A stretch of 64,000 bases of DNA, taken from assembly GCF_041435335.1 (NCBI RefSeq), contig NZ_CP108430.1, forward strand, positions 8,032,001 through 8,096,000, read 5' to 3'. Source of the DNA: Streptomyces sp. NBC_01283 (lineage in GTDB: Bacteria; Actinomycetota; Actinomycetes; Streptomycetales; Streptomycetaceae). Positions 15,486-24,682 of the stretch are shown here, piece by piece (position 1 is the stretch's first letter; the number at the start of each line of letters is the position of its first letter). The translations under genes and the position numbers were made by a program. Below the pieces are notes generated by a model. The model had not been told where the DNA came from. It worked only from the letters and a program-made list of their open reading frames with translations, and searched no databases.

Positions 15486-16268
15486 ATGCGCTACGAGACA
15501 CGACAGAAGGCCATGCCGCTACGGGTGGACAGTGCTCCGGCGGCCAGGGCCGAGGAGGAATCTGCTTCTGGCGAGGGCTATAGGACGCCTGCGAGGACAC
15601 TGGGCAGCACACCCGCCGCTACCTCGTCCGAAAGCTCCTTCGAAACCCCGGGAAACACTCAGGAACCACCCGCGACTTTCCTCCCGACTGAGAGTGTTTC
15701 CCCGCCATTCACCCAGAACAACTACTACATCACAGCGCACCAATCGAATGTGGCCGTGAACAACGGCACAGTGAAACAGTCGCAGCACCAGGTCGAGTTG
15801 GAACGAGCGGCCGGTAGATTCCGTGCGGAACTTGACGGGGACCTGGAAACGTTCGTCCGCGAGGCCTTCCCGAACACACGGCACACTCCTCGACCTGACC
15901 CACCGTCGTTCCATCCCGCACCGCGGGATGGCGCGTACTCGGGCCTGAGCCGCCACCGCGAGTTGGTCCTGCAGAGTGTGCGGGACACCGTGGACATGGT
16001 TCTGGCCGGGCTCCCCGACCTGGGCCTCGACCGGCCGGCCCAGGAGCGTGTCAGGCAGGCCGCCGCCGAGATCGACGCCGAACTGCAGCGCCCCACAAGC
16101 GATCCCCTGCGCGTAGGCAGCAACCTCAGCAGCATGCTCGACGCTCTGACCAGGGCGAGGCACACCGGCGGCGCAGCGACGGGCCAGAGGGCGACCGTGG
16201 CGGAGAGCATCAGGAACGTGCGGGGTCAGGTGCGCGCCCTCCCGACCGTGGGGACGGTGCAGCCATGA
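15486..16268 (+). CDS. Unknown protein with a G/N/Q-rich motif, first gene of a pair
   Basis: A 260-residue protein of unknown family. The N-terminal 75 residues are Ser/Thr/Pro/Glu-rich and probably disordered. Residues 75-100 include NNYYITAHQ and then SNVAVNNGTVKQSQ. The rest is largely helical with charged heptads (ELERAAGRFRAELDGDLETFVREAF; QERVRQAAAEIDAELQRP). No signal peptide or catalytic motif is visible. The motif at 87-100 recurs in the downstream partner as SQIAIGNREVVQNQ. The gene overlaps the next by ATGA, so the pair is translationally coupled. Short G/N/Q-rich paired motifs resemble bacterial amyloid signalling motifs, which is inference. ATG 15486 follows cgggggaca. Confidence 0.75.
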   Translation: MRYETRQKAMPLRVDSAPAARAEEESASGEGYRTPARTLGSTPAATSSESSFETPGNTQEPPATFLPTESVSPPFTQNNYYITAHQSNVAVNNGTVKQSQHQVELERAAGRFRAELDGDLETFVREAFPNTRHTPRPDPPSFHPAPRDGAYSGLSRHRELVLQSVRDTVDMVLAGLPDLGLDRPAQERVRQAAAEIDAELQRPTSDPLRVGSNLSSMLDALTRARHTGGAATGQRATVAESIRNVRGQVRALPTVGTVQP

Positions 16269-16669
16269 CGCGGGCGGACGGAGCGCAGTTCTTCGGCCCG
16301 ATCACCGGCAGCCAGATCGCCATCGGCAATCGCGAGGTGGTGCAGAACCAGTACGCCACCACGGCCGCGCCCGACACCGCCGGTCAGCAACTCGCCGCGA
16401 CCCTGACGGCGTTGCTCGCCACCGTGGACGTCCTGCGACTCTCCGCCGCGCAGGCGACAGCCCTGCGCCAGGATGCCCGGGCGGTCCTCGCGGAGGTGGC
16501 GAGCGAGGAACCGGACGAGGGGCGACTGAGCCGTCTGGTGGCCCGGGTCAGGAACGTCCTGGCCACGGTCACGGCCGGGGCGGTCACCGGAGCCGCGACG
16601 GGCGCTGGGACCGGTGGGGCCCAGTGGGCGCAATCCCTGCTCGACGACCTGCAGCGCGCCCTTCCCTGA
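16265..16669 (+). CDS. Small unknown protein sharing a motif with its upstream partner
   Basis: A 134-residue protein beginning at the ATGA overlap. Residues 8-29 read QFFGPITGSQIAIGNREVVQNQ; the stretch 16-29 matches the pattern S-[NQ]-[IV]-A-[IV]-x-N-x-x-V-x-Q-x-Q of the partner. A helical middle (TLTALLATVDVLRLSAAQATALRQDARAVL) follows, then a Gly/Ala/Thr-rich, possibly membrane-interacting segment (TVTAGAVTGAATGAGTGG) and an amphipathic end. The family is unknown. No enzyme motif is visible. Its short motif, its pairing and its possible membrane-active C-terminus would fit an effector/sensor pair, but this is speculative. Confidence 0.75.
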   Translation: MTRADGAQFFGPITGSQIAIGNREVVQNQYATTAAPDTAGQQLAATLTALLATVDVLRLSAAQATALRQDARAVLAEVASEEPDEGRLSRLVARVRNVLATVTAGAVTGAATGAGTGGAQWAQSLLDDLQRALP

Positions 16670-16720
16670 CGAGCGGCACCGCAAAGACCAACGCACCTCA
16701 CATTCCCGCCGTGGGCCGGG

Positions 16721-17677
16721 TCACCACTGGGGGAGGAGAGGCGTGTCCGGTTCGTGTTGCCGCCAGGCTTCGGTGAGGCGGGCGAGCCGGGTGGGGGCGG
16801 CGATCCCGCACATGGATGCGATCTTGCCGTCGGCGATGTCGAACGTCATGGAGCCGATGACCTGGTCGCCGACCACGAAGAGGATGGCGGGGGCGCCGTT
16901 GAGGAGCGCGTAGTGGAGAGCGGGGGTGCCGCCGGCCAGTCGGTGCTTGGCGGGGGTCGGCCTGAAGCCGGTCCGCACGACGGCGGCGACGCGTTGCGGG
17001 GTGTCGTACCGCAACAGCTTCTCGGCCTGGCCGCCCGCGCCGTCGGAGATCGCCGTCGCGTCGTCGGTGAGCAGTGCCACCAGCCGGTCGGTGCGGCCCG
17101 AGACGGCAGCGGCGAGGAACTCCTCGACGATTCTGCGGGCGGACGCCGGGTCGACTTCGCTGCCGCCGCGCCGCGCGGCGGTGATGCGGCGCCGGGCCCG
17201 GTGGAGGTGCTGCTGGCTCGCGGACTCGTTGATGTCGAGGATCCCGGCGATCTCGGCGTGGCCGTAGGAGAACGCTTCGCGCAGGACGTAGACGGCCCGT
17301 TCGACGGGGGCCAGCCTCTCCATGAGGGTCAGTACGGCAAGGGAGACCGACTCGCGCTGCTCGAACGTGTCGGCCGGGCCGAGTATCGGGTCGCCGCCGA
17401 GGAGCGGTTCGGGGAGCCAGGCGCCGGCGGTGCGCTCGCGGCGGACCTGTGCCGAGCGGAGCCGGTCGAGGCACAGGTTGGTGACGACCTTGGTCAGCCA
17501 CGCCTCCGGCACCTCGATCCGCTGCCGATCCGCGGCCTGCCAGGCCAAGAACGCATCCTGTACGGCGTCTTCGGCGTCGGTGGCGGAACCCAGCAGCCGG
17601 TACGCCAGCGAGGCCAGCCGGTTCCGGCCGGCCTCGAAGCGACCGATGTCGAAGCGATCGACGGTGATGCTGTCCAT
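16721..17677 (-). CDS. ECF41-type (SigJ-like) RNA polymerase sigma factor with SnoaL-like C-terminus
   Basis: A 318-residue sigma factor. Region 2 has RLASLAYRLLGSATDAEDAVQDAFLAW and VTNLCLDRLRSAQ. The WLPEP motif typical of ECF41 follows. Region 4 has LAPVERAVYVLREAFSYGHAEIAGILDINESASQQHLHRAR. The C-terminal about 115 residues form the NTF2/SnoaL-like domain that modulates ECF41 activity in place of an anti-sigma factor. The usual DGGGK motif is degenerate here (DGAGGQAEK). The oxidoreductase gene immediately upstream on the same strand is the typical partner. ATG 17677 has agggtga at 6 nt; GTG 17686 is an alternative. Confidence 0.88.
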   Translation of the reverse strand: MDSITVDRFDIGRFEAGRNRLASLAYRLLGSATDAEDAVQDAFLAWQAADRQRIEVPEAWLTKVVTNLCLDRLRSAQVRRERTAGAWLPEPLLGGDPILGPADTFEQRESVSLAVLTLMERLAPVERAVYVLREAFSYGHAEIAGILDINESASQQHLHRARRRITAARRGGSEVDPASARRIVEEFLAAAVSGRTDRLVALLTDDATAISDGAGGQAEKLLRYDTPQRVAAVVRTGFRPTPAKHRLAGGTPALHYALLNGAPAILFVVGDQVIGSMTFDIADGKIASMCGIAAPTRLARLTEAWRQHEPDTPLLPQW

Positions 17678-17706
17678 GCGGGTCACCCTAGGCAGGCCTT
17701 GACCGA

Positions 17707-18933
17707 CTACGCGGCCGTCCTCTCGGTCTTCGCGGCGGAGGCATCCCGCACGGTGGGTGCGGTGGCCGCGGCGGTCAGGTGGTGCTTGCGCCTGGGCAGG
17801 CCGAACGTCGGGTGCGAGTTGGCCCAGAGCGACATCCTGAGGATGCCCGCCTTGAGCCGCGCGGCCTTCCGGCCCCCCATGTACTTGGGCTTCGCCCGGC
17901 CTTCCGCGTCGACCAACTGCAGGATCCCGTCCCGCCGTCCGAGGCTGATGTGGTTGCCCACGTACTCCAGCTTGGTGTTCGCGATCTCGCGGCCGGCCAG
18001 CTGTCCCACGATCGTGTCCACGGCCTGCCGTCCGGTGTAGCCGGCCGAAGCGCAGGACATCGGCATCGGGCGTCCGTTGTCGCCGATCGCGCGGGCGCTG
18101 TCACCGACGCCGTAGACGTTCGGGTACGAGACCGACCGCATGGTGCGATCGACGACGATCCGACCGCTCTCGGTGACCTCGAGACCGCCGGCGGCGGCGA
18201 TGGGGCTGACCGCGAACCCGGCCGTCCACACCGTCGCGTCGGACGCCAGGACGGTGCCGTCGGCGCACAGCACCCGCGCCGTTTCGACGGCTGCGACCTC
18301 GGTGTGCTCCAGGACGGTGATGCCCAGCCGGTCGCAGGCCAGGCGCAGATGACTGCGGGCTCCGACGGAGAGCGGGGCTCCCAGCTCACCGCGGGCGACC
18401 AGCGTCACCGCCAGACCGGGCCGGGATTCGGCGATCTCCGTGGCGGTCTCGATACCGGTCAGGCCGTCGCCGACGACCAGCACCCTGCCGCCTTCACCTC
18501 GCACGTCCAGGCTGCCCAGACGCTCGCGCAGGCGCAGGGCCGCGGGCCGGGCGGCGACGTCGAAGGCGTGCTCGGCCACGCCCGGGACGCCGCCGTCGGC
18601 GCCGTGGCTGCCGAGCGCGTAGACGAGCGTGTCGTAGCCGACCTCGCCGCCACCGTCGGCGTCGGCCACGGCGACCATCTGGCGCTCGGGGTCGACGGCG
18701 GTGACGCGTGCCACGCGCAGCCGTATCCCCGTGCCCGCGAACACCTCGGTGAGCTGCGGGGCCTCGATCTCCTGACCGGCCGCGAGCTGGTGCAGCCGCA
18801 GCCGCTGAACGAAGTCCGGCGCGGCGTTGACCACGGTGATCTCGGCGTTCGCCGGGGACAGCCGGCGGGCCAAGGACCCGGCCGCGTAGGACCCGGCATA
18901 GCCGGCGCCGAGGACGACGATGCGGTGCTTCAT
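17707..18933 (-). CDS. NADH dehydrogenase-like FAD/NAD(P) oxidoreductase
   Basis: A 408-residue pyridine-nucleotide oxidoreductase of the type II NADH dehydrogenase group. It has the FAD-binding start VVLGAGYAG, the NAD-binding VVGDGLTGIETA at about residue 150, and the second FAD contact YGVGDSA near residue 275. There is no redox-active CxxC and no clear membrane anchor. It precedes the ECF41 sigma gene by 29 bp on the same strand. ECF41 sigmas usually drive a neighbouring oxidoreductase, epimerase or decarboxylase gene, so this is probably the sigma's target. ATG 18933 follows aaggag. A TGTCAGG element (18993-18999, minus) resembles an ECF41 -35 box, with low certainty. Confidence 0.88.
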   Translation of the reverse strand: MKHRIVVLGAGYAGSYAAGSLARRLSPANAEITVVNAAPDFVQRLRLHQLAAGQEIEAPQLTEVFAGTGIRLRVARVTAVDPERQMVAVADADGGGEVGYDTLVYALGSHGADGGVPGVAEHAFDVAARPAALRLRERLGSLDVRGEGGRVLVVGDGLTGIETATEIAESRPGLAVTLVARGELGAPLSVGARSHLRLACDRLGITVLEHTEVAAVETARVLCADGTVLASDATVWTAGFAVSPIAAAGGLEVTESGRIVVDRTMRSVSYPNVYGVGDSARAIGDNGRPMPMSCASAGYTGRQAVDTIVGQLAGREIANTKLEYVGNHISLGRRDGILQLVDAEGRAKPKYMGGRKAARLKAGILRMSLWANSHPTFGLPRRKHHLTAAATAPTVRDASAAKTERTAA

Positions 18934-19089
18934 GAGTTGCTCCTTGTCGGTTCGCTTGTTCCCGGTGACTTGAGCGGAACAGCGCCCCGATTCCTGACAG
19001 GAGCGGGCTGTGTCGTGGGTCACAGCGGTAGGAGCGTCGCCCACTGGACCGGCGGCCGGGGGCGGGCCCGGCACGGCAGTCAGGTCTGA

Positions 19090-20358
19090 TCAGCCACGGG
19101 ACCTGGCTGCCCTGCGTACGACATATGCGCCCGCGCCGACTGCCAGAACGATGGCGCCGGAGAGAGCGGCGGAGAGCGGGAGGCTGAAGGCCAGGAGCAG
19201 GCAGCCGGCCAGGCCCACCACGGGGACGACTCGCCAGGGTCGGCCCTCGTCCGCTGTCAGGGTCCAGGCGGAGGCATTGGCGATGGCGTAGTAGACGAGC
19301 ACCCCGAAGGACGAGAATCCGATCGCGCCGCGCAGGTCAGCGAAAGCGACCAGGGCCACTACGGCGGCACAGACGGCGAGTTCGGCCCGATGGGGCACAT
19401 GGAAGCGTGGGTGGACGGTGGCCAGCACGTACGGGAGATGACGGTCGCGCGCCATGGCCAGAGTGGTGCGGGAGATGCCGAGGATCAGGGCGAGCAGCGA
19501 GCCGAGCGCGGCGACGGCTGCGCCGAACCGCACCACCGGCGCCAGGGCGGGTACCCCGGCCGCGCGCACCGTGTCCGCGAGGGGCATGGTCGCGTCGGCC
19601 AGGCCGCCGGGGCCGAGTACGGCGAGGACGGCGGTGGCGACCGCCGCGTAGACCAGCAACGTGATGCCCAGGGCGAGGGGGATGGCGCGAGGGATGGTGC
19701 GCCGGGGGTCGCGGACCTCCTCGCCGAGGGTGGCGATGCGTGCGTACCCGGCAAAGGCGAAGAACAGCAGCCCGGCGGCCTGCAGCACGCCCCTCACGCT
19801 CACGTCGTCGCTCAACTCAAGCCGGACGACGTCGGCTTGACTGCTGGTGAGGGATGCGACCACGACGGCGACGAGCACGGCGAGGACGAGGGCGACGACG
19901 GTGCGCGTCAGCCACGCGGCCTTCTGGATGCCGACGTAGTTCACCGCGGTCAGGGCGACCACGGCGGCGATCGCGACCGGGCGTTCGTGTCCGGGCCATG
20001 CGTACGCGCCCACAGTGAGGGCCATGGCCGCGCAGGACGCGGTCTTGCCGATGACGAATGCCCAGCCCGCGAGGAACCCCCAGAACTCGCCGAGACGTTC
20101 GCGACCGTAGACATAGGTCCCACCGGAGGCGGGGTGACGGGCGGCGAGCCGGGCCGATGAGGTGGCGTTGCAGTAGGCGACCACGGCGGCCACCGCCAGA
20201 CCCAGGAGCAGGCCCGAGCCGGCGGCGCGGGCGGCGGGGGTGAACGCGGCGAAGATCCCCGCCCCGATCATCGACCCCAGGCCGATCACCACTGCGTCGC
20301 GAGTCCCGAGCCGTCGCTTCAGGTGGGGGGTGCTCGCGGCCGCGGGTGGAGTGCTCAT
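19090..20358 (-). CDS. APC-family amino acid permease
   Basis: A 422-residue membrane protein with about 12 transmembrane segments. It has the APC start GTRDAVVIGLGSMIGAGIFAAF (the GxGIF-type substrate loop of TM1), SSARLAARHPASGGTYVYGRE and a GYARIATLGEEVRDPRRTIPRAI segment typical of APC transporters. It imports or exchanges amino acids or amines at the cytoplasmic membrane; the substrate cannot be read. The gene is alone: 156 bp separate it from the oxidoreductase start and 166 bp from the next gene. ATG 20358 follows gaggag. Confidence 0.88.
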   Translation of the reverse strand: MSTPPAAASTPHLKRRLGTRDAVVIGLGSMIGAGIFAAFTPAARAAGSGLLLGLAVAAVVAYCNATSSARLAARHPASGGTYVYGRERLGEFWGFLAGWAFVIGKTASCAAMALTVGAYAWPGHERPVAIAAVVALTAVNYVGIQKAAWLTRTVVALVLAVLVAVVVASLTSSQADVVRLELSDDVSVRGVLQAAGLLFFAFAGYARIATLGEEVRDPRRTIPRAIPLALGITLLVYAAVATAVLAVLGPGGLADATMPLADTVRAAGVPALAPVVRFGAAVAALGSLLALILGISRTTLAMARDRHLPYVLATVHPRFHVPHRAELAVCAAVVALVAFADLRGAIGFSSFGVLVYYAIANASAWTLTADEGRPWRVVPVVGLAGCLLLAFSLPLSAALSGAIVLAVGAGAYVVRRAARSRG

Positions 20359-20456
20359 TCACAACTCCTCGTCAGCGGGACACCCGGCGTCGGGTGAAGA
20401 CGGTATCCGATGTCGGCAGCCGAGGGGTTACGGCTCCGCCCGCGGGCTTGACGGCT

Positions 20457-20494
20457 CAGTGAGCTCCAGCTTCGCCAGTGAGGTCCAGCTTCGC
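20457..20494. repeat. Tandem 19-bp direct repeat, two copies
   Basis: CAGTGAGCTCCAGCTTCGC is followed directly by CAGTGAGGTCCAGCTTCGC, one mismatch apart, in the 166-bp space between the APC permease start and the MFS stop. It may be a slippage product or a paired regulator site for the permease gene. Confidence 0.6.
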
Positions 20495-20524
20495 GTGAAG
20501 GGCGGCTTTCGCTGCCCGCACGCC

Positions 20525-21724
20525 TCAGCGGCGGGTCGTGTAGCCGATGACGGCTGCGAGGGCGGCCAGTACCGCGACGCTGGTGAGGGCGGCGGGGAGG
20601 GTGAACCAGTCGGCCATGAAGCCGATGGCGGGTGGCCCGAGGAGCATGCCGCCGTAGCCGAGGGTGGAGGCGGTGGCGACGCCGTTGGGTCCGGCCAGGG
20701 CGCCGGCGCGTTCGACGGCGACGGGGAAGATGTTGGCGAGGCCGAGTCCGGTGATGGCGAAGCCGAGGAGAGCGAGCCATACGGAGGGGGCGAGTGCGCC
20801 CAGGAGCATGCCGGCGGCGGCTGTGGCGCCGCCGCCCACGAGGATCGGGGTCTGGCCGAGACGCTCCAGGAGGGTGGTTCCGCTGAGGCGGCCGATGGTC
20901 ATGGCGAGGGCGAAGCAGGAGTAGCCCGCGGCTGCGATGCCGGGGTGGGCTGCGAGGTCCTGTTCGAGGTGGAGGGCGCCCCAGTCGGCGAGTGCTCCTT
21001 CGCCGTACGCGGTGCAGAGCGCGATGAGGCCGAAGACGATCACCAGGCCGCGGGTGTGGGAGCCCGCACGGCGCGGGGCGGCCTCGGTGCCGGGCCGGTC
21101 GGCGGGGGGCGTGGGGGGTGCGGGGGGCTCCAGGCGCAGGAGGGTGCGTCCGGCGACGGCGGTGACGAGCAGGCCGATCACGGTGAGGCCCAGGAGGTGG
21201 CGCGTGGGGGAGAGGGAGCCCGCTATCAGGCCGCCGAGCCCGGCGCCGACCATCCCGCCCAGGCTGAACGCGGCGTGGAAGCTGGGCATGATCGGGCGCC
21301 GCATGGCGGCCACCAGGTCGACGGCGGCGCTGTTCATCGCCACGTTGATGCCGCCGTAAGCAGCCCCGAACACCAGGAGTACGAGGCCGAGCGAGAGCGC
21401 CGAGTGCGTCAGCGGCGGCAGGGCGATGCTCAGCGGCATCAGGACCCCGCAGGCCACGGTCACCGGGTGGCTGCCGAAGCGGCGGCAGAGCCGTCCCGTG
21501 AGCGTCATCGTGATCACGGCACCGGCGGAGACCCCGAGCAGTGCGAGCCCTAGGTCGCTCGCCGAGGCGCCGGTCTGTTCCTTGATGGCGGGGATGCGGA
21601 CGACCCACCCAGCGAAGATGAAGCCGTCGAGCGCGAAGAAGACGGTGAGTGCGACACGGAGCCGGGCGAGGCCCGGGGGAGTGGCCCGCGACGCTGCGGA
21701 CGTGGTTTTGTTTAGTAGCGGCAC
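20525..21724 (-). CDS. MFS transporter (drug/sugar efflux-like)
   Basis: About 399 residues with 12 predicted membrane helices. Visible MFS features are TGRLCRRFG after TM2 (the loop 2-3 motif), GGINVAMNSAAVDLVA and GLGLANIFPVAVERAG. The substrate is unknown. The frame extends to a TTG at 21760, but conserved sequence begins only at LARLRVALTVFFALDG. GTG 21724, six bases after a TACTCT -10-like element, would give a leaderless message and is my choice, with uncertainty. The divergent ROK-family gene starts 245 bp away and is the natural candidate regulator. Confidence 0.82.
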   Translation of the reverse strand: MPLLNKTTSAASRATPPGLARLRVALTVFFALDGFIFAGWVVRIPAIKEQTGASASDLGLALLGVSAGAVITMTLTGRLCRRFGSHPVTVACGVLMPLSIALPPLTHSALSLGLVLLVFGAAYGGINVAMNSAAVDLVAAMRRPIMPSFHAAFSLGGMVGAGLGGLIAGSLSPTRHLLGLTVIGLLVTAVAGRTLLRLEPPAPPTPPADRPGTEAAPRRAGSHTRGLVIVFGLIALCTAYGEGALADWGALHLEQDLAAHPGIAAAGYSCFALAMTIGRLSGTTLLERLGQTPILVGGGATAAAGMLLGALAPSVWLALLGFAITGLGLANIFPVAVERAGALAGPNGVATASTLGYGGMLLGPPAIGFMADWFTLPAALTSVAVLAALAAVIGYTTRR

Positions 21725-21968
21725 AAAGTCAGAGTAGAGGTGTGCCCCCGTGGCGTACAAGACAGTTCCTGTGAGGCGGGGGTCACCGATGGGCAGATGG
21801 TTCGGGTGAGGCGACCGACACGGGCCGGTGTGGGCCGGTGGGGGGGGGCGGCACGGGTTGGTGGGAGGTTCTTGTGGGGCAGCAGGGGAAGGGCAGCGGA
21901 AGAGTGGTGTACGAGCGGATGACGGCTGAACGGCGAGGCGGCGTACGGATCATGGGAGACTCGCCCTC

Positions 21969-23201
21969 ATGAACGGCAAGGCTGCCCCCCGCGCCGAGGG
22001 GGATCTGTCCACGCGTACGCGCCTGGAGCGCGGGCGCGGCGCGCTCGGTCCCGCCCTCGAACTCGTCCACACCGGGCGCGCCCCGACCCGTGCCGTGCTC
22101 ACCGCCGAACTCGGCGTCACCCGCGCCACGGCGGGCGCCGTCGCCGCCGAGCTCGAGGCGCTCGGCCTGATCAGGATCGACGCGAGGCCGAGCGCGCCCG
22201 CGGGTTCCCAGGGCCGCCCCTCGCACGGTCTTTCCATCGCGGAGGACGGTCCGGTCGCGCTTGCCGCGCAGGTGCACTCCGACGGCTTCCGGGCCGCGCT
22301 CGTCGGGCTCGGCGGCCGGATCGTCGCCACCGCGCCCGGCTGCGAGACGATTGACGCCGACCCGGCGCAGGTGCTCGGCTCGGTCATCGACGCGGGTGCC
22401 CAACTGCTGCGGGAGACCGGCAGGCGGTGCGTCGGCGCGGGCCTCGCGGTGCCCTCGGCCGTCGCCGAACCGGAGGGCACCGCGCTCAACCCACTGCACC
22501 TCGCATGGCCCGCGGGCTCGCAGGTCCGCCAGATCTTCGCCGACTGCGTACGGGACGCGGGCATCGCCGGTCCCGCGTTCGCCGCCAACGACGTCAACCT
22601 CGCCGCGCTCGCCGAGCACCGGCACGGCGCCGGGCGTGGCGCCCGCGATCTGCTGTGCGTCGCGACCGGGCACCGGGGGGTCGGCGGTGCGCTCGTCCTC
22701 GACGGGCGTTTGCACACGGGCAGTTCGGGCCTCGCGCTGGAGGTCGGCCACCTCACCGTCAATCCGGAGGGCCGCCCCTGTCACTGCGGAAGCCGGGGCT
22801 GCCTGGACGTCGAGACGGACCCGCTGGCCTTCCTCACCGCGGCGGGCCGTGAACCCGGCCCCGAGGGGCTGTTGCTGCAGGCCCGCGAACTGCTCCGTGA
22901 CGCGGGCGGCGAACCTGCGGTCCGCGCGGCGGCCGAGGAGCTCATCGACCGCCTCGGCCTGGGGCTCGCGGGCCTGGTGAACATCCTCAACCCGGACCGC
23001 ATCATCCTGGGCGGCCTGCACCGCGCGCTCCTCGAAGTCGATCCCGAGCGGCTCCGCGCCGTCGTCGCCGACCGGAGCCTGTGGGGGCGCAGCGGCGGCG
23101 TACCGATCCTGGCCTGCACGCTGGACCACAACAGCCTGGTGGGGGCCGCCGAGCTGGCTTGGCAGCCGGTGCTCGATGACCCCCTGGGGGCGCTGGGGTA
23201 G
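21969..23201 (+). CDS. ROK-family transcriptional regulator
   Basis: A 410-residue protein. The N-terminal winged helix-turn-helix (about residues 25-85) reads LELVHTGRAPTRAVLTAELGVTRATAGAVAAELEALGLI. The ROK domain follows, with the signature GHLTVNPEGRPCHCGSRGCLDVETD that holds the zinc-binding CxCGxxGC cluster. ROK repressors respond to sugars or sugar phosphates. Divergence from the MFS transporter suggests control of that gene and itself. ATG 21969 follows gggaga at 9 nt. The stop is 17 bp from the converging MFS stop. Confidence 0.9.
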   Translation: MNGKAAPRAEGDLSTRTRLERGRGALGPALELVHTGRAPTRAVLTAELGVTRATAGAVAAELEALGLIRIDARPSAPAGSQGRPSHGLSIAEDGPVALAAQVHSDGFRAALVGLGGRIVATAPGCETIDADPAQVLGSVIDAGAQLLRETGRRCVGAGLAVPSAVAEPEGTALNPLHLAWPAGSQVRQIFADCVRDAGIAGPAFAANDVNLAALAEHRHGAGRGARDLLCVATGHRGVGGALVLDGRLHTGSSGLALEVGHLTVNPEGRPCHCGSRGCLDVETDPLAFLTAAGREPGPEGLLLQARELLRDAGGEPAVRAAAEELIDRLGLGLAGLVNILNPDRIILGGLHRALLEVDPERLRAVVADRSLWGRSGGVPILACTLDHNSLVGAAELAWQPVLDDPLGALG

Positions 23202-23217
23202 ACCTCGGGGCGCTGGG

Positions 23218-24486
23218 TTAGGCCTTGATGCGGGGGGTGGTCCGTGTCGGCGTCGGCGTCTGGGAGTGGGGCGTCGTAGCGTCCTGGGGGTGAAAGTCCC
23301 TTGTCTCGGGAGCGGTTCGCCCCTCACGCAGCCGCTTCAGGTCGGGCAGCAGTGTGACGAGACCGAGCGCGGCGAGGGCGGCGCCGATCCAGAGCGGTGC
23401 CCGCAGGCCGAACGTATCGATGGCGGGTCCGCCCACGGACGTCGCGATGATGATGCCGAGGGTGATGAACGAGGAGTGGACGGTGTTGACCAGCGGCCGG
23501 GCGTTGCCGGTGCGCTGGACGCGGGTCACCAGGGCCGGGTTCATGGTTACTCCGACCAGGCCGATGCCCATCATCAACACCACGGCGGCCACACTCAGTT
23601 GGGCGAGCAGGGCGAAGCCGGCAAGAAACGCCAGGTTGAGCAGCAGGCCGGTGAGCAGGACCGGCACGGTGCGCTTGTCGGCGAACCGACCGACGACGGT
23701 GTTGCCGATCACGGTGGCCGCTCCGTACGCGATGAGCAGCAGCGGGACGGTGCCCGTGGAGAAGCCCGTGACCTCGGTGAGGATCGGGTTGAGGTAGCTG
23801 AAGGCGGAGAACGTGGCGCCGATGACGAAGGTGCTGGTGGTGAGCGTCAGCCAGAGCCGGGGGTTGCGGAAGGCGCCCAGTTCCTCGCGCAGTCCGCCGG
23901 AACCGTCGCTGCTGCCTGCGCCGCTGCCGTCGTCGGCGCGCTCGGTGCGCGGCACCCCGGCGAGGGTGGCGAGCGCGGCAAGGACGGTCAGGCCGGTGAT
24001 GGCCCAGAACGCCGCGCGCCAGCCCAGGTGTTCACCGATGACGGTGGAGAGCGGCAGTCCGAGGAGGGTGCCGAGCATGAGCCCGTTGAGGGCCACCGCG
24101 ATGGCCCTGCCCCGCACTTCGGGGCGGGTGAGCTCTGCGCACATGGAGATGGAGACACCGAAGAAGGCCTGCGATGCGATGCCGGTGATGACGCGGGCCA
24201 CCAGCATGGTGCGGTAATCCGGGGCCAGGGCGGCGAGAACGTTGCCCGCCAGGAAGATTCCGAACAGGACGAGCAGCGCTGACTTCTGACGCATCTTCAG
24301 CAGAGCGATGGTGAGGAAGGGACCGCCGAACGCCATCGCTGCGGCGAAGGCGGTGATCAGGTACCCGATCTCCGGAATCGTGGCGTCGAGTCCTTCGGCC
24401 ATTTGCGGCATCAGACCGGCGACCACGAATTCGCTGGTCACCATGGCGAAGATGCCTAGGGCCAGGAGGTAGACGGCGCGGGGCAT
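23218..24486 (-). CDS. MFS transporter, DHA1-type (chloramphenicol/arabinose-efflux-like)
   Basis: A 422-residue, 12-helix MFS protein. The start LLALGIFAMVTSEFVVAGLMPQMAEGL and the middle RAIAVALNGLMLGTLLGLPLSTVIGEHLGWRAAFW are diagnostic of the CmlA/AraJ-like DHA1 branch (motif G-x-x-x-G-x-P-x-x-T/S-x-x-G-x-x-x-G-W-R). It probably exports a small toxic compound by proton antiport. ATG 24486 follows caggag. The next gene upstream is a TetR repressor 240 bp away on the same strand, a common pairing for efflux control. Confidence 0.9.
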   Translation of the reverse strand: MPRAVYLLALGIFAMVTSEFVVAGLMPQMAEGLDATIPEIGYLITAFAAAMAFGGPFLTIALLKMRQKSALLVLFGIFLAGNVLAALAPDYRTMLVARVITGIASQAFFGVSISMCAELTRPEVRGRAIAVALNGLMLGTLLGLPLSTVIGEHLGWRAAFWAITGLTVLAALATLAGVPRTERADDGSGAGSSDGSGGLREELGAFRNPRLWLTLTTSTFVIGATFSAFSYLNPILTEVTGFSTGTVPLLLIAYGAATVIGNTVVGRFADKRTVPVLLTGLLLNLAFLAGFALLAQLSVAAVVLMMGIGLVGVTMNPALVTRVQRTGNARPLVNTVHSSFITLGIIIATSVGGPAIDTFGLRAPLWIGAALAALGLVTLLPDLKRLREGRTAPETRDFHPQDATTPHSQTPTPTRTTPRIKA

Positions 24487-24682
24487 GGGGGCTCCTGTCA
24501 GGGGTTGCGTTGGGTGGTGAGGGGGGTGAGTGAGCGTTGGGTTATGAACTGGTCAGTACAAAATGAGAGCGTGCGGGGGTAGGGGCAGCCGATAGGGGTC
24601 ATCGTGTTGCTGACGAGGTCGGGCGGGTCCGGCGGGCGCGGCGTCCGGGTGACGCGTCAGTGAGTCGGTGGGTTGGAGGGGC

